The notes under the pieces were generated by a model. The model saw only the letters and a program-made list of their open reading frames with translations, made no database searches and was not told the DNA's origin. Below are positions 29,445-37,360 of a stretch of 64,000 bases of DNA, one piece after another (positions within the stretch are counted from its first letter, which is position 1; each line of letters begins with the position of its first letter). The position numbers were made by a program, and so were the translations under genes. The stretch comes from Xanthobacter autotrophicus Py2 (GTDB lineage Bacteria > Pseudomonadota > Alphaproteobacteria > Rhizobiales > Xanthobacteraceae): contig CP000781.1 of NCBI GenBank assembly GCA_000017645.1, forward strand, positions 5,009,501 to 5,073,500. Direction: 5' to 3'.

Positions 29445-29768
29445 TTAGACCTTCTCGCCGTGGGGCGAAAGTCCGGTGGAGACCGCGGCCTCCCCGGCCA
29501 TCAGCGGCTTCAGGGCCGCCACCAGCGCCTCCGGCGTCACCTGCGCCATGGGCATGAGCACTTTTGCGGCCTGGGTGCGTTCACCCGGCCGCATCACCAG
29601 CACCACAGTCTCGGAGCCACCGCAGGCGGGGTCGCCGCACGAAATCTCGGAGACGGAAACGGTCGCCTCAGGCTCGAGGGCGAGGGTATCGCGCACGAGG
29701 TCCGCCAAGGCGCGGGCGGCATCGCGCGCGGGTCCCGCCTCCCCGCGCCGGCGCATGAACAGCCTCAT
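29445..29768 (-). CDS. hypothetical protein with CGDPACGG motif
   Basis: The 107-residue protein starts best at the ATG at 29768 (MRLFMRRRGEAG); an earlier ATG at 29822 is possible. A central segment, VSVSEISCGDPACGGSETVV, has two Cys four residues apart, and is followed by a strand-rich region ending PHGEKV. I know of no function. Its position between an aminotransferase and a K+/H+ antiporter, all on the minus strand, gives no clear hint. The Cys pair could bind metal or be redox active. Confidence 0.6.
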   Translation of the reverse strand: MRLFMRRRGEAGPARDAARALADLVRDTLALEPEATVSVSEISCGDPACGGSETVVLVMRPGERTQAAKVLMPMAQVTPEALVAALKPLMAGEAAVSTGLSPHGEKV

Positions 29769-29835
29769 CCCCGCCTCCTCGATGGATCTCGCGGCGGGTT
29801 TTGAACCGTCCTCGCGGCGCAAACATGACGGCGTC

Positions 29836-31614
29836 TCACGCCTCGTCGTCCTCCCCCTCGGGCTGGAGGCCGAACAGTCGCCGCACCTTCGCGATGGAAC
29901 GCTTGAGCCGGCCCGCCTCCAGCCGCAGCACGGCCCAGGTGACGCGGCCGTCCACCACCTCGCGCACCTCGATCACCGCATTGCCGTACTTGATGCGCAT
30001 GCCGCGCGCGGGATGATCATCCGAGCGGTCGGCGAAAGCCTCGGCGATGGTGAGGCCAAGCTCCGAGTCGGGCACCGTGAGGCCGTAGAAGCTCATGAGG
30101 TCGCCGAGCCGCACCTCGCCCACGAAGGGAAAGGCGGCGCCATCGTCCATGGGCGTCGCTTCCTGCGGACGGAACAGGCGGTCGAGCTGGTGCACCCGCT
30201 TGGGCGGCGCCAGCACATAGCCGTAGTCGCCGACCTTGAGGTGACCGGCGGCCTCCGGTGTCAGGGTCTGGCCGGCGCGCACCACCATCATCAGTCGCGC
30301 CCAGGTGGGCAGCGCGGCCTGCCCGATGGCGGGCGTGCCGGCCACCACCGGATAGGCGACCAGCTCCATGTCGGTCTGTCCCGGCAGGTCGATCTCGAAG
30401 CGGCGGATGCCGGGGGCGGGATCGGACAAGGTCACGTCGAGCCGCCGCGCCACCGCCGCCATGGTCCAGCCGTGAAGGATGAGCGAGACCAGCACCACGG
30501 CGAAGGCCACGTTGAAATAGACCTCGGCCTGCGGCAAATGCGCCAGCATGGGGATGGTGGCAAGGAAGATGGACACCGCCCCGCGCAAGCCCGCCCAGGA
30601 GATGAACAGCTTCTCCTTCAGCGAGAAGCGGAACGGCGCAAGGCACAGGAACACCGCCGCCGGCCGCCCCACCAGGATGAGGAAGGCGGCGACCCCCAGC
30701 GCCGGCAGCGCATAGAGCAGGATCTTCTCGGGCGAGACCAGCAGGCCCAGCATCACGAACATGACGATCTGGCACAGCCAGGTCACGGTATCGAGGAACG
30801 AGGTGATGGAGGCGATGGCCCGCACCGGCCGGTTCCCCAGCACCAGGCCGGCGAGATAGACCGCCAGGAAGCCCGAGCCGTGCAGCAGCGAGGTGACCGC
30901 GAACAGCAGCACCGCAATGCCCATCACCATCACCGGATGCAGGCCGCCGGGCAGGTCCACCCGGTTCAGCAGGGCCACGATGGCATAGCCGCCGGCCACC
31001 CCCATCGCCGCGCCCAACGCCATCTCGCGCAGCACGCCGAACACCATGGCCAGGCCGGGATTGCCGGTGTCGGTGGTGAGCAGTTCCACCAGCAGCACGG
31101 TGAGGAACACCGCCGCCGGGTCGTTGGTGGCGGATTCGATCTCGATCACCGAGCCCACCCGCCGGCCGAGATGAAGGCCCTGCGCCCGCACCAGGAACAG
31201 CACCGCCGCCGCATCGGTGGAGGCGACGATGGCGCCCACCAGGAGGCTCTCCAGCGGGTCGAGGCCAAGCAGAGGCCCCGCCACCAGCGCCACCAGCGCC
31301 GCCGTCATCACCACACCGACGGTGGACAGGCCGATGGCGGGAATGATGGCGCCGCGCATGCTGGCGAGGCGCATGCGCAGCCCGCCGTCGAACAGGATCA
31401 CCGCCAGCGCCGCCGAGCCCACCATGTAGGTGGCCCAATAATCGTTGAAATGGATGCCGCCGGGGCCGCCCTCCCCCGCCGCGACGCCGACGACGAGGAA
31501 CACCAGAAGGATGGGCGCACCGAACCGCGCCGCAAGCAGGCTCGACAGGGTGCCGACCACCACCAGGGCGGCAACCACAAGAAGAACAAGATTGGAAACG
31601 AAAACCGAACTCAT
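29836..31614 (-). CDS. NhaP2/CvrA-type potassium/proton antiporter
   Basis: The 592-residue CPA1 antiporter has about 12 hydrophobic segments, including LVFLVVGVAAGEGGPGG, ALAVILFDGGLR, VGAIVASTDAAAVLFLV (the conserved TD motif) and IEIESATNDPAAVFL (the ND motif that carries protons). Its cytoplasmic tail contains a TrkA-C-like domain (about 400-480) and a CorC/HlyC-like end. This layout is that of NhaP2/CvrA, which exchanges K+ (and Na+) for H+. Start ATG 31614 is preferred over 31629. The gene is followed on its own strand by the small CGDPACGG protein, 67 bases away. Confidence 0.9.
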   Translation of the reverse strand: MSSVFVSNLVLLVVAALVVVGTLSSLLAARFGAPILLVFLVVGVAAGEGGPGGIHFNDYWATYMVGSAALAVILFDGGLRMRLASMRGAIIPAIGLSTVGVVMTAALVALVAGPLLGLDPLESLLVGAIVASTDAAAVLFLVRAQGLHLGRRVGSVIEIESATNDPAAVFLTVLLVELLTTDTGNPGLAMVFGVLREMALGAAMGVAGGYAIVALLNRVDLPGGLHPVMVMGIAVLLFAVTSLLHGSGFLAVYLAGLVLGNRPVRAIASITSFLDTVTWLCQIVMFVMLGLLVSPEKILLYALPALGVAAFLILVGRPAAVFLCLAPFRFSLKEKLFISWAGLRGAVSIFLATIPMLAHLPQAEVYFNVAFAVVLVSLILHGWTMAAVARRLDVTLSDPAPGIRRFEIDLPGQTDMELVAYPVVAGTPAIGQAALPTWARLMMVVRAGQTLTPEAAGHLKVGDYGYVLAPPKRVHQLDRLFRPQEATPMDDGAAFPFVGEVRLGDLMSFYGLTVPDSELGLTIAEAFADRSDDHPARGMRIKYGNAVIEVREVVDGRVTWAVLRLEAGRLKRSIAKVRRLFGLQPEGEDDEA

Positions 31615-31768
31615 CACATGCCGGGCCACCCGCCCGCCCTTCGCGATTGAGACGCAACAGTAGCGTCTGTGAAGCCGAAGGCGTAAGCTTCTGATCGTCG
31701 CGGTCGCGAGGTCAGGCCGTCCGCGATGTGGACCGAAAAACCGATCCGGGGGCGGAAAGGTTCAGGAA

Positions 31769-32062
31769 ATGTCGTTGACCGGCATTCCCGCAGCGTATCT
31801 CGTCATGTCGATGGTGCGTTCGCGGGGTAGTCTCGTTCTTGAGAGCGAAACGATTTGTTTTGACCGCGACCTGGCCGTCGCAATCGCGACGGAAGACTGC
31901 TCGCGATGCGTGTGGTCAGGTGTCTATCCGCTCGACGCGGCCGGCCGCTGCGTCGCCGGCAGTCCCATATTCTGCATGGGGTCGCTCAGCGCCGAGTTCC
32001 GGCCCGAGCTGGATGGCACCGTTGCCGCAGGCCTCAGGGAAGCCTCGCCCTCAGCGCCCTGA
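31769..32062 (+). CDS. hypothetical Cys-containing small protein
   Basis: The 97-residue frame starts at an ATG with AGGA four bases upstream (a short distance). It has a CSRC pair (residues 43-46 region) and further Cys at 61 and 69 (RCVAG, IFCMG), and an order of strands that resembles small PilZ-like proteins, but the family match is not firm. It overlaps the end of the convergent zinc-ribbon gene by 12 bases. An alternative frame at 31839-32111 is less likely. Moderate support only. Confidence 0.4.
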   Translation: MSLTGIPAAYLVMSMVRSRGSLVLESETICFDRDLAVAIATEDCSRCVWSGVYPLDAAGRCVAGSPIFCMGSLSAEFRPELDGTVAAGLREASPSAP

Positions 32063-32263
32063 TCCGCGCTTGGCTATGAAGGCCATGGCGAGGTACGGCG
32101 AATCGAACTGAACCACCTGCACCCGCCGGCTACCGCACAGATCGCAGCGCAGCGAGACCGGCTCCGCCGGTTCGTTGGACGTGAGCTGAGGCACGTCGGC
32201 GTCAGCGCGTTGGGAGAGGATGGAACGCCGCCCGCAGCGGCCGCATTCGGCGCAGATCATCAT
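32051..32263 (-). CDS. zinc-ribbon hypothetical protein
   Basis: The 70-residue protein begins MMICAECGRCGRRS and later has LRCDLCGSRRV, two Cys pairs spaced as in a zinc ribbon. The tail, VQFDSPYLAMAFIAKRGSGR, is regular and coding-like. ATG 32263 or the next codon starts it; the upstream extension to 32287 adds eight residues. Conserved small zinc ribbons of this sort occur widely in Hyphomicrobiales without known role. It is followed by nothing on its strand for 430 bases. Confidence 0.6.
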   Translation of the reverse strand: MMICAECGRCGRRSILSQRADADVPQLTSNEPAEPVSLRCDLCGSRRVQVVQFDSPYLAMAFIAKRGSGR

Positions 32264-32317
32264 CGGTCGAAACAGCCCCCCAATCACGGTGGTATGATGG
32301 CGGTGTTCGCCCGGCTC

Positions 32318-32560
32318 TCAAAGAAGCGCCCGGGTGCGGAAGAACAGGCGCACCTTGCGCTCCGCAAACGCCACATCCTCCGGCCGGCACGCCTCGGCGG
32401 CGCCGATGAGCGCCTGGAAGGCGGCGTCGAGCTCCGCTCCGCCTTGCCCCGCCGCGAACCGGCGCAACAGCACGCGACCGCAATCAGCCAGGGTGGAAAG
32501 CGTGCTGCCGTCGGGTAGCCAGATCTGCCGGCTGAGCGGGGTTTGCCAATGTCGCGCCAT
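32318..32560 (-). CDS. hypothetical protein
   Basis: The 80-residue product (MARHWQTPLSRQIWLPDGST...) has an alternating aromatic start, a region LADCGRVLLRRF and an acidic helix ending RKVRLFFRTRALL. It resembles a short conserved protein family of this order with no known role. Start 32560 is chosen because the residues upstream look non-coding. It lies 55 bases before the zinc-ribbon gene and 104 bases after egtD, all on the minus strand. Confidence 0.5.
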   Translation of the reverse strand: MARHWQTPLSRQIWLPDGSTLSTLADCGRVLLRRFAAGQGGAELDAAFQALIGAAEACRPEDVAFAERKVRLFFRTRALL

Positions 32561-32664
32561 GGTGACCTTCAAACGCAGGGATGAAGCCCGGTCCTGCCCG
32601 GATCCTTCATCCGTCCGCCCCCCGACCGCCCCGCGCCGCCGGGTCTCACCCACCGGCGCCTGTA

Positions 32665-33693
32665 TCAGTTCCCCGCCCCGTCCCGCTCCAGCGCCGCCAC
32701 GGCGAACCAACCCTTGGGATCGGTCCACATCCGGCGCATGCGCCACCCGGCATGCCGGGCCAGCGCGAGGAACGCATCGGCGGAGAACTTGTAGGAATTC
32801 TCCGTGTGGATGGTTTCGCCCCGCGCGAAGGCGAAATGGTGGCGGCCGATGCGTACCTCCTGCTCCCTCACGCTTTCGAGATGCATCTCGATGCGGCTTT
32901 CGCCTGCATTGAAGAAAGCCTTGTGCCGGAAAGCGCCGGGATCGAAATCCGCGCCCACCTCCCGGTTGATGCGGGCCAGCAGGTTGAGGTTGAAGGCGGC
33001 GGTGATGCCCTGCCGGTCGTCGTAGGCGGCTTCAAGCACCGACCAGTCCTTGGCGAGATCGAAGCCGATGACGAGGGAAGACCCCACGCCCAGCACCTCG
33101 CCAACATGGGCGAGGAAGGCAGTGGCCGCGTCTGGTGTGAAATTGCCGATGGTGGAGCCGGGGAAGAAACCGACCCGCCGCCCATCGCCGAGCGGCGGCA
33201 GGCGGACGGCCTGCGTGAAGTCCGCCTCCACCGGCAGCATGGCCACGCCCGGATAATCCTCTGCCAGCCGTGCCACCGCCGCGCGCATGTGCGGGCCGGA
33301 GATGTCGATGGGCACGTAGGCCGCAGGCTCGGCCATGGCATCCAGCAGCAGGCGCACCTTGGTGCTCGATCCCGAGCCGAACTCGACGAGGCTCGCCCCG
33401 GGGCCCATCAGATCGCCGATCTCGCCGGCACGGGCCTTGAGGATCGCGACCTCGCAGCGCGTCGGGTAATATTCCGGCAGCCGGCAGATCAGGTCGAACA
33501 GGCGCGAGCCGGCCTCGTCATAGAAATATTTGGGCGGCACCGCCTTCTGCGGCTGCGACAGGCCGAAGAGCACATCGGCGCGGAACACGGCCGTGGCCTC
33601 GTCCGCCGCGCGCTGCTCGGCGATATCGAGGGATCGGGCGAGGGATGCGGCGAGCGCGTCCGCATGGGGCGTGGCGAGGGAGACGGGCTCCAT
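32665..33693 (-). CDS. egtD: L-histidine N-alpha-methyltransferase EgtD
   Basis: The 342-residue SAM-dependent enzyme trimethylates histidine to hercynine, the first step of ergothioneine synthesis. The family core is visible: PPKYFYDEAGSRLFDLICRLPEYYPTR, the SAM site LVEFGSGSSTKVRLLLDA, PIDISGPHMR, FFPGSTIGNF and FDLAKD. The C-terminal SYKFSADAFLALARHAGWR fits EgtD. Its ATG shares one base with the egtB stop (TGATG), so the pair is translationally coupled. Confidence 0.95.
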   Translation of the reverse strand: MEPVSLATPHADALAASLARSLDIAEQRAADEATAVFRADVLFGLSQPQKAVPPKYFYDEAGSRLFDLICRLPEYYPTRCEVAILKARAGEIGDLMGPGASLVEFGSGSSTKVRLLLDAMAEPAAYVPIDISGPHMRAAVARLAEDYPGVAMLPVEADFTQAVRLPPLGDGRRVGFFPGSTIGNFTPDAATAFLAHVGEVLGVGSSLVIGFDLAKDWSVLEAAYDDRQGITAAFNLNLLARINREVGADFDPGAFRHKAFFNAGESRIEMHLESVREQEVRIGRHHFAFARGETIHTENSYKFSADAFLALARHAGWRMRRMWTDPKGWFAVAALERDGAGN

Positions 33694-34991
33694 CAGGCAT
33701 CCTCCGCTAATCTCAGGCCGGCGAAAGGCCAGCGCTGGTGGGGGTAGAAAAAATTGCGGTAGGTGGCGCGGGCATGCCCGTCCGGCGTGGCGCAGCAGCC
33801 GCCGCGCAGCACCATCTGCGATGACATGAACTTGCCATTGTATTCCCCGAGCGCCCCCGCCGCCGGCCGGTAGCCGGGGTAGGCGACATAGGGGCTCTGG
33901 GTCCATTCCCACACGTCGCCATAAAGCTGGGCGGGATGGCCGGGCACCGGCTCAGCCGGCAGCGGACGCAGGGCGCTGGCCTTGAGGGCAGCGGCCTCCA
34001 GGAAATTGCCGGAGACGGGCATCTCGCGCGCCGCCACTTCCCATTCGGCCTCGGTAGGCAGGCGCCGCCCGGCCCAGCGGGCATAGGCGTCGGCCTCATA
34101 ATAGCTCACATGGACCACCGGGGCGGCCGGATCCACGGGATGGCGGCCGCAAAGCGTCATGGCCTCCCAGCCGGCGTCGGTCTTCTCCCAATAGAGCGGC
34201 GCCGCATATTCGCCCGCCTTCACCCGCGCCCAGCCGTCCGAAAGCCACAGGTCGGGACGGCCATAGCCGCCATCCTCCATGAAGGCGATCCACTCGCCAT
34301 TGGTCACCGCGCGGCTGGCGAGGCGAAACGGGCGCAGCAGCACCTGGTGGCGCGGTCCCTCGTTGTCATAGCCGAATCCGGTTCCGGCGTGACCGATCTC
34401 GACGATGCCGCCGGGATAATCGAAGAAGGCCAGCTCCGGCGCGGTCCCCGCCGGGAGGGAGGCGCAGGGCCGGTAGGCCGGGTGCAGGGGGTTGGCGGCG
34501 AACAGGTTCAAGATGTCCATCAGGATCAGCTCCTGATGCTGCTGCTCATGGTTGATGCCGATCTCCAGCAGCGGCGCGATGGCAGCGAAAGCCGCCTCCC
34601 CCGCGCTCGCGATCAGCTCGCCCATGGCATCCGTCACCCGCGCGCGATAGGCGGCGACCTCCTCCACGGTAGGCCGTGTGATGAGGCCGCGCGCGAAACG
34701 GGCATGGCGGGCGCCGGCGGCCTCGTAATAGGAGTTGAACAGATAGGCGAACTGGGGATGGGCCACCTCATAGCCGGGACAATGCGGCACCAGCACGAAG
34801 GTCTCGAAGAACCAGGAGACGTGGGCAAGGTGCCACTTGGTCGGGCTTGCGTCCGGCATGGACTGGACGGTCTGGTCCTCGGGGTGGAGGTCGCGCGCCA
34901 GATCCTCGCTCAGCGCCCGCACCTTCTGGAACCGGTCCAGCCAGACGCTGCGCGGCATGCAATCGTCGCGCATCTTGTGATGGATCGTCAT
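33693..34991 (-). CDS. egtB: ergothioneine biosynthesis protein EgtB (hercynine oxygenase)
   Basis: The 432-residue iron enzyme joins hercynine and a thiol (gamma-Glu-Cys or Cys) with O2. The N-terminal DinB-like part carries the metal-binding His set (KWHLAHVSWFFE and INHEQQHQEL), and the C-terminal FGE-sulfatase domain includes RPFRLASRAVTNGEWIAFM, RLPTEAEWEVAA and GDVWEWTQSPY, ending with the RGGCCATP and FFYPHQRWPFAGLRLA segments. Start choices at 34991, 34973 and 34958 all precede the conserved part. Together with egtD it makes the minimal ergothioneine pathway; the lyase EgtE is not in view. Confidence 0.94.
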   Translation of the reverse strand: MTIHHKMRDDCMPRSVWLDRFQKVRALSEDLARDLHPEDQTVQSMPDASPTKWHLAHVSWFFETFVLVPHCPGYEVAHPQFAYLFNSYYEAAGARHARFARGLITRPTVEEVAAYRARVTDAMGELIASAGEAAFAAIAPLLEIGINHEQQHQELILMDILNLFAANPLHPAYRPCASLPAGTAPELAFFDYPGGIVEIGHAGTGFGYDNEGPRHQVLLRPFRLASRAVTNGEWIAFMEDGGYGRPDLWLSDGWARVKAGEYAAPLYWEKTDAGWEAMTLCGRHPVDPAAPVVHVSYYEADAYARWAGRRLPTEAEWEVAAREMPVSGNFLEAAALKASALRPLPAEPVPGHPAQLYGDVWEWTQSPYVAYPGYRPAAGALGEYNGKFMSSQMVLRGGCCATPDGHARATYRNFFYPHQRWPFAGLRLAEDA

Positions 34992-35128
34992 TTTACCTCG
35001 CCGGCGGGCGGCTTACGGGCGGCACCCGTCCAAGGCGATAACGCCGGCGAGCCCCTGATGGTTCTACGGATGGTTTCCGTCCGATCGGTCCCACCGGTTA
35101 CACCCGGCCGAACACGATCCCGCGAGGC

Positions 35129-35959
35129 TCAGGCTGAAGCGAGCGCCACCACCGCCGCGATGGAACGAAGCGACGGGCTGCCGGCATGCCAGACCGCCAA
35201 AGTGCGCACATCCGGCCCCGGGATGGGGCGGGTCTCGATCTCGCCCAGGGAGCGCCAGCGCTCCACCGCCGCCTCCGGCAGCAACGTGCGACCGAGCCCG
35301 GCGGCAACACAGCCGATGATGCCGTCCAGCGTGCCGAGTTCCAGCATGGGCAGGTCGCCCAGCACCGTGCGGCAGCGCTCCCGGTAGCAGCACCCTTCCC
35401 GGAACACGATGGCCGTGCTTTCCGGCGGCGTCCCGTTGGGCCGCGCCTTGGGCAACACCTCCACCAGCCGCTCGCTCCACAGCGGCTGCGAGGCGAAGCG
35501 ATCGTCCGCCATATCCTCGGCGACGAAGACGAGGTCGAAGGCCCCGCGCCGCAGGCCCGCCATCAGCTCGCCGCTGGTGCCGGTCTTCAGGGTCAGGCGC
35601 AGGGGGGAGAGGGTGTCGCGGATGCGCTTCAGCACCGGGGGCAGGCGCACCGCGGCCGTCGTCTCCATGGTGCCGAGGCGCAGGGGCGGCCAGTCCTGCG
35701 CCGAGGCCTTGAGGCGCGCCTCCGCCTCGGTGGAGAGGTTGACGATGCGCGCGCCATAGTCGAGGGCGAGGCTACCGGCGGCGGTGGGCACCATGCGCCC
35801 GTCCATGCGCGCCACCAGCTTCTGGCCCAGGCGGTCCTCCAGCTTCTTCAGGCGCGCGGTGACATTGGACTGCACGCAGCCGAGCCGCTCCGCCGCGCGC
35901 GTGATGCTGCCGGTCTCGGCCACCGCCTGGAGGAACTGGATGTCGCGGATATCCATCAT
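35129..35959 (-). CDS. LysR-family transcriptional regulator
   Basis: The 276-residue protein has an N-terminal winged helix-turn-helix (DIQFLQAVAETGSITRAAERLGC-type, residues 5-65) and a LysR effector-binding domain (about 88-270) with two lobes. It is divergent from the nitronate monooxygenase gene and probably controls it. A 19-bp inverted repeat lies in their shared 86-base gap. The effector is unknown. The domain is somewhat shorter than the usual 295-310 residues because the C-terminal end is trimmed. Confidence 0.9.
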   Translation of the reverse strand: MMDIRDIQFLQAVAETGSITRAAERLGCVQSNVTARLKKLEDRLGQKLVARMDGRMVPTAAGSLALDYGARIVNLSTEAEARLKASAQDWPPLRLGTMETTAAVRLPPVLKRIRDTLSPLRLTLKTGTSGELMAGLRRGAFDLVFVAEDMADDRFASQPLWSERLVEVLPKARPNGTPPESTAIVFREGCCYRERCRTVLGDLPMLELGTLDGIIGCVAAGLGRTLLPEAAVERWRSLGEIETRPIPGPDVRTLAVWHAGSPSLRSIAAVVALASA

Positions 35960-35984
35960 CAGAAGTGAACAGTAATATCAGAAT

Positions 35985-36003
35985 GTTTCAATTTCAATGA
36001 AAC
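35985..36003. promoter_or_regulatory. operator-like inverted repeat between LysR and NMO genes
   Basis: GTTTCA (35985-35990) and TGAAAC (35998-36003) are perfect 6-bp arms around a 7-base centre, within the 86-base divergent gap. It has the size and symmetry of a LysR recognition site. Confidence 0.5.
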
Positions 36004-36045
36004 TCGCATGGGCCATAATGGGCGAAAGAGCGAAGGAGGCCCGCC

Positions 36046-37191
36046 ATGACCCAAGCGACTCGTCCGCCGGAGTCCTTCCAGCAGACTGCGCGCTGGCCCG
36101 ACCGCCGCATCCTCGACCTGTTCGGCATCGCGCACCCGATCCTGCTGGGACCCATGGCGGGCGCGGGCACACCGAAGCTTGCCATCGCGGTGGGTGAGGG
36201 GGGCGGCCTCGCTTCCCTGCCCGGTGCCATGTACCAGCCGAATGAACTGCGCGCGGCCATCGAAGAGGTGCGCGCCGGGCTTCCCGGCCGGCCGCTCAAC
36301 GTCAATTTCTTCTGCCACACTCCGCCCACGCCCGATCCGGTGCGCATGATGGGCTGGCGGACGCGGCTCGCGCCTTATTATGTGGAGCACGGCCTCGACC
36401 CGCAGGCGACGCCGCCGGCCGGCGGGCGCGCGCCGTTCGACGCCACCTTGTGCGCCTTGGTGGAGGAGACGCGGCCGGAGGTGGTGAGCTTCCATTTCGG
36501 CCTGCCCGATCCGGCGCTGCTGGCGCGGGTGAAGGCGACGGGGGCCAAGGTGATCTCGTCAGCCTCCACCGTGGCCGAAGCCAGATGGCTGGAAGCGCGC
36601 GGCTGCGACGCCATCATCGCCATGGGGCTGGAAGCGGGCGGCCATCGCGCCACCTTCCTCGGTAACGATGTGGCGGGCGACATGGCCGGCGACATGAGCC
36701 GGCAGGTGGGCACCTTCGCCCTGGTGCCGCAGGTGGCGGATGCGGTGGGCGTGCCGGTGATCGCCGCCGGCGGCATCGCCGACGCGCGGGGCATCGTCGC
36801 GGCGCTGGCGTTGGGCGCTTCCGCGGTGCAGGTGGGCACCGCCTTCCTGCTGTGCCCGGAAGCGAGGATCCCGGCCGTGCATCGCGCCGCGCTGGAGGCG
36901 GCGGGGGACGACAGCACCGCCCTCACCAACCTGTTCACCGGCCGCCCGGCGCGCGGCATCATGAACCGGGTGATGCGGGAGGTGGGCCCCCTCTCCGCCG
37001 ACGCTCCCGCCTTCCCGCTGGCCGGCGGCGCCCTCGCCCCGCTGCGGGCGGCGGCCGAAGCCGAGGGCCGGGATGACTTCACCAACCTGTGGGCCGGGCA
37101 GGCCGCGCGCCTCGCCCCCCGCCTGCCCGCCGCCGACCTGACCCGCAAGCTCGCCATCGACGCCCTCGCCCAGCTAAATCCCTCGGCCTGA
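36046..37191 (+). CDS. nitronate monooxygenase (NPD-like FMN enzyme)
   Basis: The 381-residue TIM-barrel flavoprotein oxidises alkyl nitronates. The family pattern appears: HPILLGPMAGAGTPKLAIAV near the start, GARVISS-like VKATGAKVISSASTVAEA, and the FMN site AMGLEAGGHRATF with the active His, then VPVIAAGGIADARGIVAALALGASAVQVGTAFL. The start has AAGGAGG eight bases upstream. Length is longer than class I enzymes because of an insertion at about 100-140. The divergent LysR gene is the likely regulator. Confidence 0.9.
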   Translation: MTQATRPPESFQQTARWPDRRILDLFGIAHPILLGPMAGAGTPKLAIAVGEGGGLASLPGAMYQPNELRAAIEEVRAGLPGRPLNVNFFCHTPPTPDPVRMMGWRTRLAPYYVEHGLDPQATPPAGGRAPFDATLCALVEETRPEVVSFHFGLPDPALLARVKATGAKVISSASTVAEARWLEARGCDAIIAMGLEAGGHRATFLGNDVAGDMAGDMSRQVGTFALVPQVADAVGVPVIAAGGIADARGIVAALALGASAVQVGTAFLLCPEARIPAVHRAALEAAGDDSTALTNLFTGRPARGIMNRVMREVGPLSADAPAFPLAGGALAPLRAAAEAEGRDDFTNLWAGQAARLAPRLPAADLTRKLAIDALAQLNPSA

Positions 37192-37360
37192 ACTGAAGCA
37201 GGCACGGTCCTTCGCTCGGCTCTCCTGTGCCCGGTGCGTGATCTTGGCGCTTGGCGCGGCCCGTTCCGCGTGGTCATCTCCCGCGACCATCGAAGGCCGA
37301 AGCACGGCCGGGTGAAGCGTGCGGACGGGACTTAAGGATGCCGGGTCGAGGGAAAAGAAG

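Noticed and set aside
29476..31650. 724-codon frame opposite the NhaP2-type gene
   Set aside because: Rich in His, Gln and Arg with no domain; a shadow of the membrane protein gene.
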